A program made the position numbers and the translations under genes. DNA of 5,997 bases from contig DPHR01000057.1 in assembly GCA_003522945.1 (NCBI GenBank), positions 2,148 through 8,144 of the forward strand, in the 5' to 3' direction. The notes under the pieces were generated by a model, which had not been told where the DNA came from, did no database searches, and worked only from the letters and a program-made list of their open reading frames with translations. Shown in pieces: positions 1-5,820 of this stretch. Numbering within the stretch: the stretch's first letter is position 1; every line of letters begins with the position of its first letter. This stretch comes from Clostridiales bacterium. Its GTDB lineage: Bacteria > Bacillota > Clostridia > Oscillospirales > Oscillospiraceae.

Positions 1-37
1 GCGGGCGCAAACTCTGCGAGGCTTCTTTGGCAAGTTG

Positions 38-76
38 AGCAGCCCCGTCCGGGCGTGTACCGGGCGGAGCTGCTTT
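38..76 (+). terminator. Probable rho-independent terminator of an upstream gene
   Basis: Bases 38-52 pair with 60-74, with one C/A mismatch (44/68), one T-G pair and a 7-base loop (53-59). The stem is GC-rich, but only a short TTT (74-76) follows, so the terminator signal is moderate. An open plus-strand frame ends in a TGA at 36-38, directly at the base of the stem. It reads GRKLCEASLAS from position 3. This fits the tail of a gene that begins outside the window, but eleven residues are too few to identify it or to prove that it is coding. Confidence 0.5.
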
Positions 77-110
77 GTGCTCAAGTGTGCGGCGGAAAGG
101 GAAATCGCTC

Positions 111-139
111 TTGCCATGCGCGGGCGCAAAATATATAAT
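111..139 (+). promoter_or_regulatory. SigA-type promoter (TTGCCA-17 bp-TATAAT)
   Basis: The -35 box TTGCCA (111-116) and a perfect -10 box TATAAT (134-139) are separated by exactly 17 bp. Transcription would start near 146, leaving a leader of about 40 bases before the TTG start candidate at 188. The predicted start region carries a perfect 8-base palindrome GGATATCC (147-154), which could serve as an operator. The promoter now serves the broken zinc-ribbon frame and, with no terminator seen between, probably also the fructokinase gene at 381. Confidence 0.7.
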
Positions 140-187
140 GGAAAGCGGATATCCCGCATAGAAAAAGATGGGGGATAGGATGCCGCT

Positions 188-341
188 TTGAAGAAAGTTC
201 TTGCTCTGTTTGCAGTGCTGCGGCGCGCCGCTCGACGTGAACGCGAGCGCGCGGTGCCTGTACTGCGGCACGGTGATCCGGCAGCAGGCACAAAACTGGG
301 TCATCAGCGCCTTTCGCGGCATCCGGCAGGAGACCGTATAA
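188..341 (+). pseudogene. Zinc-ribbon C-terminal remnant, frame-disrupted gene
   Basis: Two pieces in different frames look like the two ends of one gene. From a TTG at 188, ten bases behind a GGGGG-type ribosome binding site (173-177), the frame begins MKKVLALFAVL, like the start of a signal peptide or membrane anchor. A different frame, open from 192 to a TAA at 339-341, contains CGAPLDVNASARCLYCG followed by NWVISAFRGIRQETV. This is a zinc ribbon: its second knuckle CLYC is intact (codons 255 and 264) and its first knuckle reads CLQCC. From memory, this tail resembles the end of clostridial zinc-ribbon proteins with a Tim44-like domain, which have a signal sequence or membrane anchor at the front. 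The simplest reading is a gene that lost its middle and its frame. A single-base loss near 214-218 would also explain the odd first knuckle, since one extra base there gives a canonical CxxCGAPL. Alternatively, a 46-residue zinc-ribbon microprotein could start at TTG 201, but it has only a weak ribosome binding site. Confidence 0.5.
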
Positions 342-380
342 AACCGCCGCGGCACAGACCGCGAAAGTGAGGGGAAAACC

Positions 381-1337
381 ATGCTTGACGTTGCTGCGCT
401 GGGCGAGCTGCTGATCGACTTTACGTGCCTTTCGACCGACGAAAACGGCTATCCGACCATGGCGGCGCATCCCGGCGGCGCTCCGGCAAACTTTCTCGCG
501 GCGCTGGCAAAGTACGGCGCAAAGACCGCGATGCTCGGCAAAGTGGGGGACGATACCTTTGGGCGGCTCCTGCTCGATACGCTGCGGCGCGCGGGCATCG
601 AAACGCGCGGCATGATCGCCGCGCCCGATGTATTCACAACGCTGGCCTTCGTCACGCTGGACGCGCGGGGCGAGCGCGAGTTTGCCTTTGCCCGGAAGCC
701 CGGCGCGGACACCTGTCTCTCGTTCCCGGAGATCGATCTTTCTCTCATCGATGAGGCGAGGGTCTTTCACTTCGGCTCGCTGTCGCTGACCGATGAGCCG
801 TCACGCTCCGCCACGCGGCAGGCCGTCGCCTACGCGAGAGCGAAGGGGAAGCTCGTCACCTATGACCCGAATCTGCGTCCGCCGCTCTGGAAGGATCTCG
901 CGGAGGCAAAAGAGCAGCTCCTCTGGGGGCTGGGGCAGGCGGATGTGGTGAAGATCAGCGAGGAAGAGGTGCGCTTTCTTTTCGGACTGGAGCCGGAAGC
1001 GGGCGCGGAGCATATCTGCCATACTTTCCCCGTGAAGCTGGTGTTCGTCACCTGCGGCGCGGACGGATGCTATTTCAAAAACTTGCGCGCCGCGGGCCGG
1101 GAACCGGCGCTGCCGGGGCTGAGGATCGCCGATACCACCGGCGCGGGCGATATTTTCGGCGGGAGCGCGGTGTGGAAGCTGCTGCGATATGGCGTATTGC
1201 CGGAAGAGCTGGGAGAAGATGAGCTGCGAGATACCGTCTCCTTTGCCTGCGCTGCCGCGGGACTTTCCGCGACAAGGCCGGGCGGCATTTCGAGCATTCC
1301 AGAGTATGACGAAGTCCTGCGGGCGCTGAACCGATAA
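381..1337 (+). CDS. PfkB-family sugar kinase, probably fructokinase
   Basis: This 318-residue cytoplasmic kinase belongs to the ribokinase/PfkB family and most resembles fructokinases (ATP + D-fructose to fructose 6-phosphate). The start ATG is preceded by AGGGG (370-374) at six bases. The N-terminal substrate-binding signature HPGGAPAN lies at residues 30-37 and GKVGDDTFG at 53-61. YDPNLRPPLW (161-170) is typical of the fructokinase branch, and K-I-S-x-x-E (191-196) follows. The second PfkB signature DTTGAGD is at 251-257, with Asp257 as the expected catalytic base and the glycines forming the anion hole. Length and motif order match an intact enzyme. No sugar transporter, sucrose hydrolase or dedicated regulator lies beside it, so its substrate cannot be confirmed from context. 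Ribokinase or 2-keto-3-deoxygluconate kinase activity is possible but less likely. It probably shares the promoter at 111-139 with the broken frame upstream, and it ends at its own strong terminator. Confidence 0.9.
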   Translation: MLDVAALGELLIDFTCLSTDENGYPTMAAHPGGAPANFLAALAKYGAKTAMLGKVGDDTFGRLLLDTLRRAGIETRGMIAAPDVFTTLAFVTLDARGEREFAFARKPGADTCLSFPEIDLSLIDEARVFHFGSLSLTDEPSRSATRQAVAYARAKGKLVTYDPNLRPPLWKDLAEAKEQLLWGLGQADVVKISEEEVRFLFGLEPEAGAEHICHTFPVKLVFVTCGADGCYFKNLRAAGREPALPGLRIADTTGAGDIFGGSAVWKLLRYGVLPEELGEDELRDTVSFACAAAGLSATRPGGISSIPEYDEVLRALNR

Positions 1338-1354
1338 AAATGAACCAGAGAATC

Positions 1355-1401
1355 AGAAGGCATTCCCGCCGTCCGACAGGACGGCGGGAATGCCTTCTTT
1401 T
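1355..1401 (+). terminator. Strong rho-independent terminator of the sugar kinase gene
   Basis: Bases 1355-1374 pair perfectly with 1379-1398 (20 bp, loop GACA at 1375-1378), and TTTT follows at 1398-1401. It begins 17 bases after the kinase stop codon. On the minus strand the stem is not followed by a T-run, so it mainly stops plus-strand transcription. Confidence 0.9.
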
Positions 1402-1403
1402 GT

Positions 1404-1432
1404 AAAAAAAACCACCGGCTTGCGCCGGTGGT
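1404..1432 (-). terminator. Rho-independent terminator of the dehydrogenase gene
   Basis: Read on the minus strand, a 9-bp perfect stem (1432-1424 with 1419-1411) closed by a GCAA tetraloop of the stable GNRA type is followed by eight T residues (complement of A 1404-1411). It lies about 20 bases past the stop codon of the dehydrogenase gene and directly abuts the terminator of the converging sugar kinase gene. Confidence 0.9.
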
Positions 1433-1452
1433 CTTGCCTTCCGAGGAGCGGA

Positions 1453-2475
1453 TCAGCAGTAGTACTCCATCGGGTAGGTGAGGTATTCGACCGGTTCGAG
1501 CTGGTCGCAGGTGACGTATCCGGCAGGAGCGCGGAGCAGGGACGGGATGCGGTTGACGACCGTGGCGCAGGTGTGCTCGACGGTCGCGGGCTTCACGACA
1601 TGGAACTCGGTCTTGGGCTCGCCGAAGATCTCCCAATCGCACATATCGCCGTCGTCCGGGCCGTAGACCTTGCCGATGGTCTCTTCCTCGACGGTGATAC
1701 CCTGCATGGTCTCGATGGTGACGACCGCGGACATGCCGATGGCGTGGCCGGCCTTGATGTCCTTGCCGAGCGTTTCGCTGTAAATGTCCTTGTCGATGAT
1801 GCAGGGAACGTGCTTCTGGGAAATGCTCTTGATGGTGAGGCCGAGCTTATTGCAGATGGCTTCGGAGGCGTTCCAGGCGTAGGACGGCTCAAAGTCGGTC
1901 GGGTGAGCGATCTTCGCTTCAAACTCTTCCGGCGTCAGGTCGCAGCCGTGGGCCTCGGCGAGCGCGATGCCGTACTCGTCCACGTTGTAGCTGTAAGCGC
2001 CCTTGATCTTCGTGATGTTGTGGCAGCCCGCCGCAACGAGACCGACCATGTTGATCCAGAAGATATCCTGCATGCCGCTGCCGGTGATGGTGCAGCCGTT
2101 TTCCTTCGCAAGAGCGTCAAGCTTGTTGATCATGGCCGCGGAGGTCGTCCAGGGGTAAATGGCCTCTTCGCAGGTCGTGATGACGTTGATGCCGCGGGTA
2201 ACGCACTGCTCGATGGCTTCGTAAATGTCGCCGATGAAGCTGCGGGTCGTGATGATGGCGACGTCGGCGTCGCACTCGTCGAGGACCTTCTCCGCGTTAT
2301 CGGAAATGATGACGCCCGTCTTGACGCCGAGCTCCGCCCAGTCGCCGATATCCTGGCCGACGGACGCGCCGTGGCCGATGCCGCCGACGATCTGCGCGCC
2401 ATGCTCATACGCATAGCGAAGGGTGTACTTGCTCATCTTTCCGCAGCCATACTGCACAACTTTAATTTTATCCAT
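1453..2475 (-). CDS. NAD(P)-dependent dehydrogenase, 2,4-diaminopentanoate dehydrogenase-like
   Basis: This 340-residue cytoplasmic oxidoreductase belongs to the DapB-like Rossmann superfamily that includes clostridial 2,4-diaminopentanoate dehydrogenase, an amine-oxidising step of ornithine fermentation. The N-terminus is a dinucleotide-binding fold: strand KIKVVQYG followed by GCGKM (10-14). TTRSF (76-80) and ITTCEEAIYPW (99-109) fit the rest of the Rossmann core, and TGSG lies at 131-134. The C-terminal half carries ATVVNRIPSLLRAPAGY (304-320), which matches the remembered C-terminal domain of that family. The start is set by AAAGGAG, with GGAG eight bases before the ATG. None of the other ornithine-fermentation genes (aminomutase, thiolase-like proteins, racemase) is nearby, so the true substrate could be another diamine or amino acid. 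Many databases would label it simply dihydrodipicolinate reductase, but it is much longer than DapB (about 270) and that role is unlikely. Codons strongly favour C- and G-ending forms (AAG, GAG, ATC, GTC), suggesting high expression. The BmrR-like gene upstream probably controls it. Confidence 0.75.
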   Translation of the reverse strand: MDKIKVVQYGCGKMSKYTLRYAYEHGAQIVGGIGHGASVGQDIGDWAELGVKTGVIISDNAEKVLDECDADVAIITTRSFIGDIYEAIEQCVTRGINVITTCEEAIYPWTTSAAMINKLDALAKENGCTITGSGMQDIFWINMVGLVAAGCHNITKIKGAYSYNVDEYGIALAEAHGCDLTPEEFEAKIAHPTDFEPSYAWNASEAICNKLGLTIKSISQKHVPCIIDKDIYSETLGKDIKAGHAIGMSAVVTIETMQGITVEEETIGKVYGPDDGDMCDWEIFGEPKTEFHVVKPATVEHTCATVVNRIPSLLRAPAGYVTCDQLEPVEYLTYPMEYYC

Positions 2476-2514
2476 TATAATAGCTCCTTTCTGTGCTATA
2501 AAATACTATAATGG

Positions 2515-2545
2515 AGTATACAGTCTGTTGCAGGTAGAGAGTCAA
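2515..2545 (-). promoter_or_regulatory. MerR-type promoter with 19-bp spacer
   Basis: On the minus strand, TTGACT (2545-2540) and TATACT (2520-2515) are separated by 19 bp instead of the usual 17. MerR-family activators characteristically bind within such overlong spacers and twist the DNA to align the two boxes. An imperfect dyad centred on 2532 fills the spacer: its arms are 2543-2533 and 2531-2521, and 6 of 11 positions are symmetric. The promoter lies between the MerR gene and the dehydrogenase gene and points to the latter, with a predicted leader of about 33 bases. Confidence 0.75.
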
Positions 2546-2557
2546 GAGTTTTGTTAA

Positions 2558-3418
2558 TTAATTTTTTGCGAAGATCACGGGGACCTGCAGACGCAGGAAC
2601 ATGTTGCGCTTCTTATTATCGAAAAGATTCAGCTCCGTCATCTCCTCGCAGATATAGTCGCCGTTCAAAATATAGTGATTGGCGCGGCAGTATGCAAGAA
2701 GGCGCTCCGCGCCCTCGGCCTCCTCGTCGAAGTCGTCGAGATAGGCGCAGGCGAACATGCCGCTTTCGATGACCTCGATGCTGTCACCGTAATCGCGCAG
2801 GTGCTTGTCGCCGAAGATGAAGATCTTGTCCGCGATGAGCGCGCCGCGCGCGAAATCATCCTGTTTCACGCTCGTTCCGAGACTGTACGACAAAAGCTGC
2901 GGCAGATTGCGCCCCATCAGCTCCCGGCGCAGCGCGAGGACGGCCTTTTCGTAGGCGACGATGCCCTGCTCGTAGAAGTTTTCGGCGCACGGAATGTACA
3001 GAATGTGACGCTGATCGATGAATTCCAGCGAGATCGTCCCGCTGACCGGCGACTTCCGGTAGCGCTCGATGGACTGGATCGTCCGCTCCACGGCCTCGTG
3101 CATCGCCTTGAGATCGCGCATCTGCTGGTGGATCTGGTTGTTTTTTTCAATGAGCTTCTGCTCGATGAGCATGATGTCCTCTTTCTCAAGCAGCGTCTGG
3201 ATATCGGTGAGGCTCATGTTGAGATTCCGCATGTACCGGATGATATCGAGCCGCGAGGTCTGGCGGATATCGTAGTAGCGGTAATTCGTCTCCTCGTCCC
3301 GGTAGCTCGGCTGCAAAAGTCCCATCCGGTCGTAGAGTCTGAGCGTGGCGATCGAAACGCGGTTCGCCTCCGCCATTTCGCCGATAGACAGCAGATGCGC
3401 GCGTTTTTCGTGGTCCAT
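2558..3418 (-). CDS. MerR-family transcriptional regulator, BmrR-like
   Basis: This 286-residue regulator has the BmrR layout. The N-terminal winged helix-turn-helix spans about residues 9-78: LSIGEMAEANRVS, then ATLRLYDRMGLLQPS, then the wing with TNYRYYD (44-50). A dimerising coiled coil lies near 81-120. A C-terminal effector-binding domain (about 125-286) is probably of the GyrI/BmrR type, which binds small organic, often aromatic or cationic, ligands. The ATG at 3418 is chosen because GGAGGGA (3424-3430) sits five bases before it. A TTG at 3439 would add seven residues but lies upstream of that site. No cysteine cluster of the metal-sensing MerR type is visible at the C-terminus, which argues against a metal sensor. 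The gene is followed after 82 bp by the dehydrogenase gene, whose promoter has the 19-bp spacer that MerR proteins act on. The regulator therefore probably activates the dehydrogenase in response to a ligand related to its substrate. Confidence 0.9.
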   Translation of the reverse strand: MDHEKRAHLLSIGEMAEANRVSIATLRLYDRMGLLQPSYRDEETNYRYYDIRQTSRLDIIRYMRNLNMSLTDIQTLLEKEDIMLIEQKLIEKNNQIHQQMRDLKAMHEAVERTIQSIERYRKSPVSGTISLEFIDQRHILYIPCAENFYEQGIVAYEKAVLALRRELMGRNLPQLLSYSLGTSVKQDDFARGALIADKIFIFGDKHLRDYGDSIEVIESGMFACAYLDDFDEEAEGAERLLAYCRANHYILNGDYICEEMTELNLFDNKKRNMFLRLQVPVIFAKN

Positions 3419-3423
3419 TTTCG

Positions 3424-3430
3424 TCCCTCC
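3424..3430 (-). promoter_or_regulatory. Ribosome binding site deciding the MerR start
   Basis: GGAGGGA on the minus strand lies five bases upstream of the ATG at 3418. It falls inside the extended frame that begins with TTG at 3439, so the longer start would have no comparable site and is not used here. Confidence 0.8.
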
Positions 3431-3463
3431 GTATGGCAAAAAACTCTAATCCCACTATAGACT

Positions 3464-3492
3464 TTTGTACCCGAAAACGGCGCGTTTGTAAA
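3464..3492 (-). promoter_or_regulatory. Candidate promoter of the MerR gene
   Basis: On the minus strand, TTTACA (3492-3487) and TACAAA (3469-3464) are 17 bp apart. The -10 box matches the consensus at only four of six positions. A nearby TATAGT (3459-3454) is a better -10 box but has no good -35 box. Either would give a short leader before the ATG at 3418. The region has no other gene. Confidence 0.4.
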
Positions 3493-3515
3493 GCCCCTTT
3501 TTGCTTTCGACAGAG

Positions 3516-3554
3516 AAAAGCCGGAGCCGGAGAGATCGTTTCTCCGGCTCCGGC
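3516..3554 (-). terminator. Rho-independent terminator of the three-gene operon
   Basis: On the minus strand, a perfect 14-bp stem (3554-3541 with 3533-3520, 7-base loop) is followed by TTTT (3519-3516) and a pyrimidine-rich stretch. It lies 18 bases past the last stop codon of the operon and isolates it from the MerR gene downstream on the same strand. Confidence 0.9.
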
Positions 3555-3572
3555 GTATAAATAATATATGTA

Positions 3573-4217
3573 TCAGGGCGCGTCCCCGGTGAGGACGGCG
3601 AGCTCGGCGCGCAGCGCGTCGTAAAACTTTGCCATATGGCTGCCGTCGGCGAGCGCGTGGTGGACGAGCAGCGTCACCGGCATTTGCAGGCGGCCCTCGG
3701 CGTCTGGTGCGAACGCGCCCCAGGTGATGCGCGGGTTGGATTCCTCACCGCCCGCCACGGGCTGGATGAGCGCGCTGTAATGCAGCCACGGGAGCGTGGA
3801 GATAAAATACATGCTCTCCACGTTCGCGTCCTCGCGCAGCGAGCCGTCCAGACGGCGGCGCTGCCGCTCGGTCTCGGCATAGGCGATGTATTCCGCAAAG
3901 GGCTTATCGTGGTGCAGCGTGCAGTAGCAGTATGTCCCGTCTGCGCAAAGCTCCGTGTGCGACGTCGGACAGGTATCGTATTCGATGATGACGCCGTCAT
4001 GGATGCGCCGCCGCAGCTCCGGCACGCGGTCGGCGGCCTTCGCCGCGGCGTGGAGAAACGTGAGATAAAACGAATACCCGCGCGCCTTGCAGAAGGATAC
4101 GATATCCGTTACATCAATATCGACCGTCACGCCGGCATAGGGGTACGGCATCGAGAGAAAGTACCGGAAATGCTCGATGCGCTCATAATGCTCCATGTCC
4201 AGATAACGAAAGCTCAT
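3573..4217 (-). CDS. CatA-like O-acetyltransferase (chloramphenicol acetyltransferase fold)
   Basis: This 214-residue protein has the length and motifs of type-A chloramphenicol acetyltransferases, which are trimeric cytosolic enzymes that move acetyl from acetyl-CoA to a hydroxyl. The catalytic signature is HHALADG at 186-192, with His187 as general base and Asp191 in the H-x-x-x-D pattern. ISTLPWLHYSAL (139-150) corresponds to the conserved PW-containing strand of the family. Where classical enzymes have an FTSF-like stretch with a transition-state serine, this protein reads YSAL, so that serine may be replaced or shifted by one position. HHALADG also differs from the classical HHAVCDG. It may therefore be a housekeeping or natural-product acetyltransferase rather than a resistance enzyme. 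The start is set by AAGGAG five bases upstream. Its ATG overlaps the stop of the membrane acyltransferase gene as ATGA, implying coupled translation. Confidence 0.85.
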   Translation of the reverse strand: MSFRYLDMEHYERIEHFRYFLSMPYPYAGVTVDIDVTDIVSFCKARGYSFYLTFLHAAAKAADRVPELRRRIHDGVIIEYDTCPTSHTELCADGTYCYCTLHHDKPFAEYIAYAETERQRRRLDGSLREDANVESMYFISTLPWLHYSALIQPVAGGEESNPRITWGAFAPDAEGRLQMPVTLLVHHALADGSHMAKFYDALRAELAVLTGDAP

Positions 4218-5374
4218 ACCTTCTCCTTCCGCGCCCGAAGGCGCAGCAGCGCGCGTCCGGCGGGCTTTTCCACAAGATACGTGAGCGCCGCGGAGAGCAG
4301 GAACGCGGCGGCAAAGCAGAGCAGCGTGTATTTCGTCTGCCAGGCGCGCCCCTCACTCATCTGCGGGAACTCGGAAACATACGCCGGGATGTGAAACTCC
4401 TTGAGCTTCACGGCGAGAAACTGGTGCCAGATATAAAAATTATAGGATATGGCGCTCAAAAACCGGACGGCGCGGTTTCCGAAAACACGGTCCAGACGCT
4501 CCGGCGCGCGGCCGGAAAAATAGAGAAACGCCGCGCCGCACACGCCGAGCGGCAGCCGCCAGAGAAGCTGCGCCATTTTGATCTCCGCGTCTCCCGCCGC
4601 GTTCTGCCGCCAGAGGACGGCGAACGCGCCGAAGAGCGCGAGAAGCGCGAGCGGGAAGAACACCCACCGGCGCGGCGCGTCCGCGCGCTTTTCAAGAAGG
4701 TGCGCCGCGAGCATGCCGAGGGCATAGAGATCGAGCATACAGGGAAGCTGATTCAGCCAGAGCGACAGCTCGTGCGCGCGCAGCGCAACGAGAGCGCGGC
4801 TCACGAGCGCCGCGAGCGTCATAAGCGAGAATGTGAGCGCCGGACGCTTTCCAAACGCGCGGGCGAGCAGCGGGAAGACGAGATAAAACTGCATCTCCAC
4901 CGCAACGGTCCAGAGCGCGGCGTTGAGGCTCGTCCAGTAATACGTGTCCATCGAGAACGTGTGCGTGAACGTGAGATGCGTGAGAAGATCGCGCCAGAGC
5001 GGAGCGCTCCCGACGGCGCGGCCGCGCGCGAGCACAAACGCCGCCGCAACGAGCACCGCAAGCAGATAGCACGGCAATATCCGGCAGAGCCGCCGGTAAT
5101 AAAACCCCTTCACGTCCGCGATCCGTCCGCCCGCGCGGACGAGCGGACGGTAGAGCAGAAAGCCGGTGAGCATCAGCGTGAGATCCACGAGCATGTACCC
5201 GCGCCGCACGATGCGCTGAAGATCGAAATAGTGTCCGGCGATCCGGAACGACGGATCGAGCCACGACTGCTGCCAGATATGGAACCACGCCACGGTGAAG
5301 ATGCAAAGAATGCGGAGAACGTCCGCCGCGGCGAAGTACCGGCGGCCGGCGTTTACAGGGAGAGAATCTCGCAT
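4214..5374 (-). CDS. Acyltransferase-3 family integral membrane protein
   Basis: This 386-residue membrane protein belongs to the acyltransferase-3 (OafA/YrhL-type) family, whose members move acyl groups across the membrane onto polysaccharides, peptidoglycan, lipids or small molecules. About ten hydrophobic segments are visible, near residues 18-38, 58-78, 98-116, 153-173, 180-198, 208-226, 237-255, 268-287, 303-323 and 346-367. Family motifs are present: His32 in segment 1 (VAWFH), FYYRRLCRILP at 91-101 (the R-x-x-R type), LWTVAVEMQFYL at 154-165 with Glu160, LSAISYNFYIWHQ at 306-318, and VEKP near the end. The start ATG has CGGAG five bases upstream and overlaps the end of the phosphoesterase gene by 22 bp. 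No SGNH domain is fused to it. The substrate cannot be told from sequence. The coupled CatA-like gene suggests a joint acetylation role. Confidence 0.9.
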   Translation of the reverse strand: MRDSLPVNAGRRYFAAADVLRILCIFTVAWFHIWQQSWLDPSFRIAGHYFDLQRIVRRGYMLVDLTLMLTGFLLYRPLVRAGGRIADVKGFYYRRLCRILPCYLLAVLVAAAFVLARGRAVGSAPLWRDLLTHLTFTHTFSMDTYYWTSLNAALWTVAVEMQFYLVFPLLARAFGKRPALTFSLMTLAALVSRALVALRAHELSLWLNQLPCMLDLYALGMLAAHLLEKRADAPRRWVFFPLALLALFGAFAVLWRQNAAGDAEIKMAQLLWRLPLGVCGAAFLYFSGRAPERLDRVFGNRAVRFLSAISYNFYIWHQFLAVKLKEFHIPAYVSEFPQMSEGRAWQTKYTLLCFAAAFLLSAALTYLVEKPAGRALLRLRARKEKV

Positions 5375-5820
5375 TTGAACTCCGTTCCTTTCATGGTGAT
5401 CATGCCGTAGGTCTGCCGGCCCATGCCGGCAGAGCCGGGGTTAAAAAGCGTTACATCGCCCATGCGGAGGAAGTCCGCTTCGTGCGTGTGGCCGAAGAGC
5501 GCGAGCTGCGCGCCCGAAAAGTGCGCGGCGTTCGCCAGACTCTCGTACCCGAGCTTTACGTTGTACCGGTGGCCGTGGGTCATAAAGATGCGCACGCCGT
5601 CGGCGTTGAAGAGAAGGTTCTCCTCCGCGTCGCTGCGGGAATAGGCGTCGCAGTTGCCGCGCACATACCGCAGGTCGAGCGACGGGAAATACGCCGCGAT
5701 CGCCTCCGCGTCGCGCACATAGTCGCCGAGATGGAGCACCATATCGGGCTTTTGCTCCTCAATGGCGGCGAGCATCGGCTCCTTCACGCCGTGGGAGTCG
5801 GAAAAAACGGCAATACGCAT
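5353..5820 (-). CDS. YfcE/MJ0936-type metallophosphoesterase
   Basis: This 155-residue cytoplasmic phosphodiesterase belongs to the calcineurin-like metallophosphoesterase superfamily, YfcE/MJ0936 branch. It has all the dimetal-binding motifs in order: DSH at 8-10, GD at 32-33, GNCD at 55-58, THGH at 81-84, GHTH at 110-113 and NPGS at 127-130. Such enzymes hydrolyse phosphodiesters in model substrates. The physiological substrate is generally unknown. The ATG at 5820 gives the typical MRIAVFSDSHG start and full family length. An ATG at 5847 would add nine residues (MQRGERECF) and has a better Shine-Dalgarno sequence (AAGGAG, 5856-5851), though only three bases away. That start cannot be ruled out. 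It is the first gene of a three-gene operon, and its end overlaps the membrane acyltransferase start. Confidence 0.92.
   Translation of the reverse strand: MRIAVFSDSHGVKEPMLAAIEEQKPDMVLHLGDYVRDAEAIAAYFPSLDLRYVRGNCDAYSRSDAEENLLFNADGVRIFMTHGHRYNVKLGYESLANAAHFSGAQLALFGHTHEADFLRMGDVTLFNPGSAGMGRQTYGMITMKGTEFKCEILSL

Noticed and set aside
1..130. The 11-base sequence GCGGGCGCAAA occurs at 1-11 and again at 120-130.
   Set aside because: Only two short GC-rich copies are present, without flanking symmetry or further copies, so chance is the best explanation.
140..153. A possible catabolite-repression (cre) site just downstream of the -10 box at 134-139.
   Set aside because: It matches the remembered cre consensus at roughly 10 of 14 positions, but the conserved T in the core and the right end fail. 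The palindrome GGATATCC explains the symmetry better.
81..770. A minus-strand open frame of 229 codons across the leader and the start of the kinase gene.
   Set aside because: It crosses the promoter, the zinc-ribbon remnant and the kinase N-terminus, and has no domain or ribosome binding site support.
1390..2511. A plus-strand open frame of 373 codons, longer than the dehydrogenase gene it covers.
   Set aside because: It is antisense to a gene with a clear family match, ribosome binding site, promoter and terminator. Its sequence is a low-complexity Val/Asp/Gly/Ala-rich shadow, and it starts inside the kinase terminator hairpin.
2675..3460. A plus-strand open frame of 261 codons over the MerR gene.
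   Set aside because: It is the antisense shadow of a gene with an unmistakable MerR helix-turn-helix, and it has no recognisable domain of its own.
3636..4394. A plus-strand open frame of 252 codons over the CatA-like gene.
   Set aside because: It is antisense to the acetyltransferase and its coupled start and crosses into the neighbouring gene. No family is recognisable.
4391..5410. A plus-strand open frame of 339 codons, rich in Arg, Glu and His.
   Set aside because: It is antisense to the acyltransferase-3 gene, whose membrane segments and motifs are clear. The charged repetitive composition is typical of a GC-rich antisense frame.
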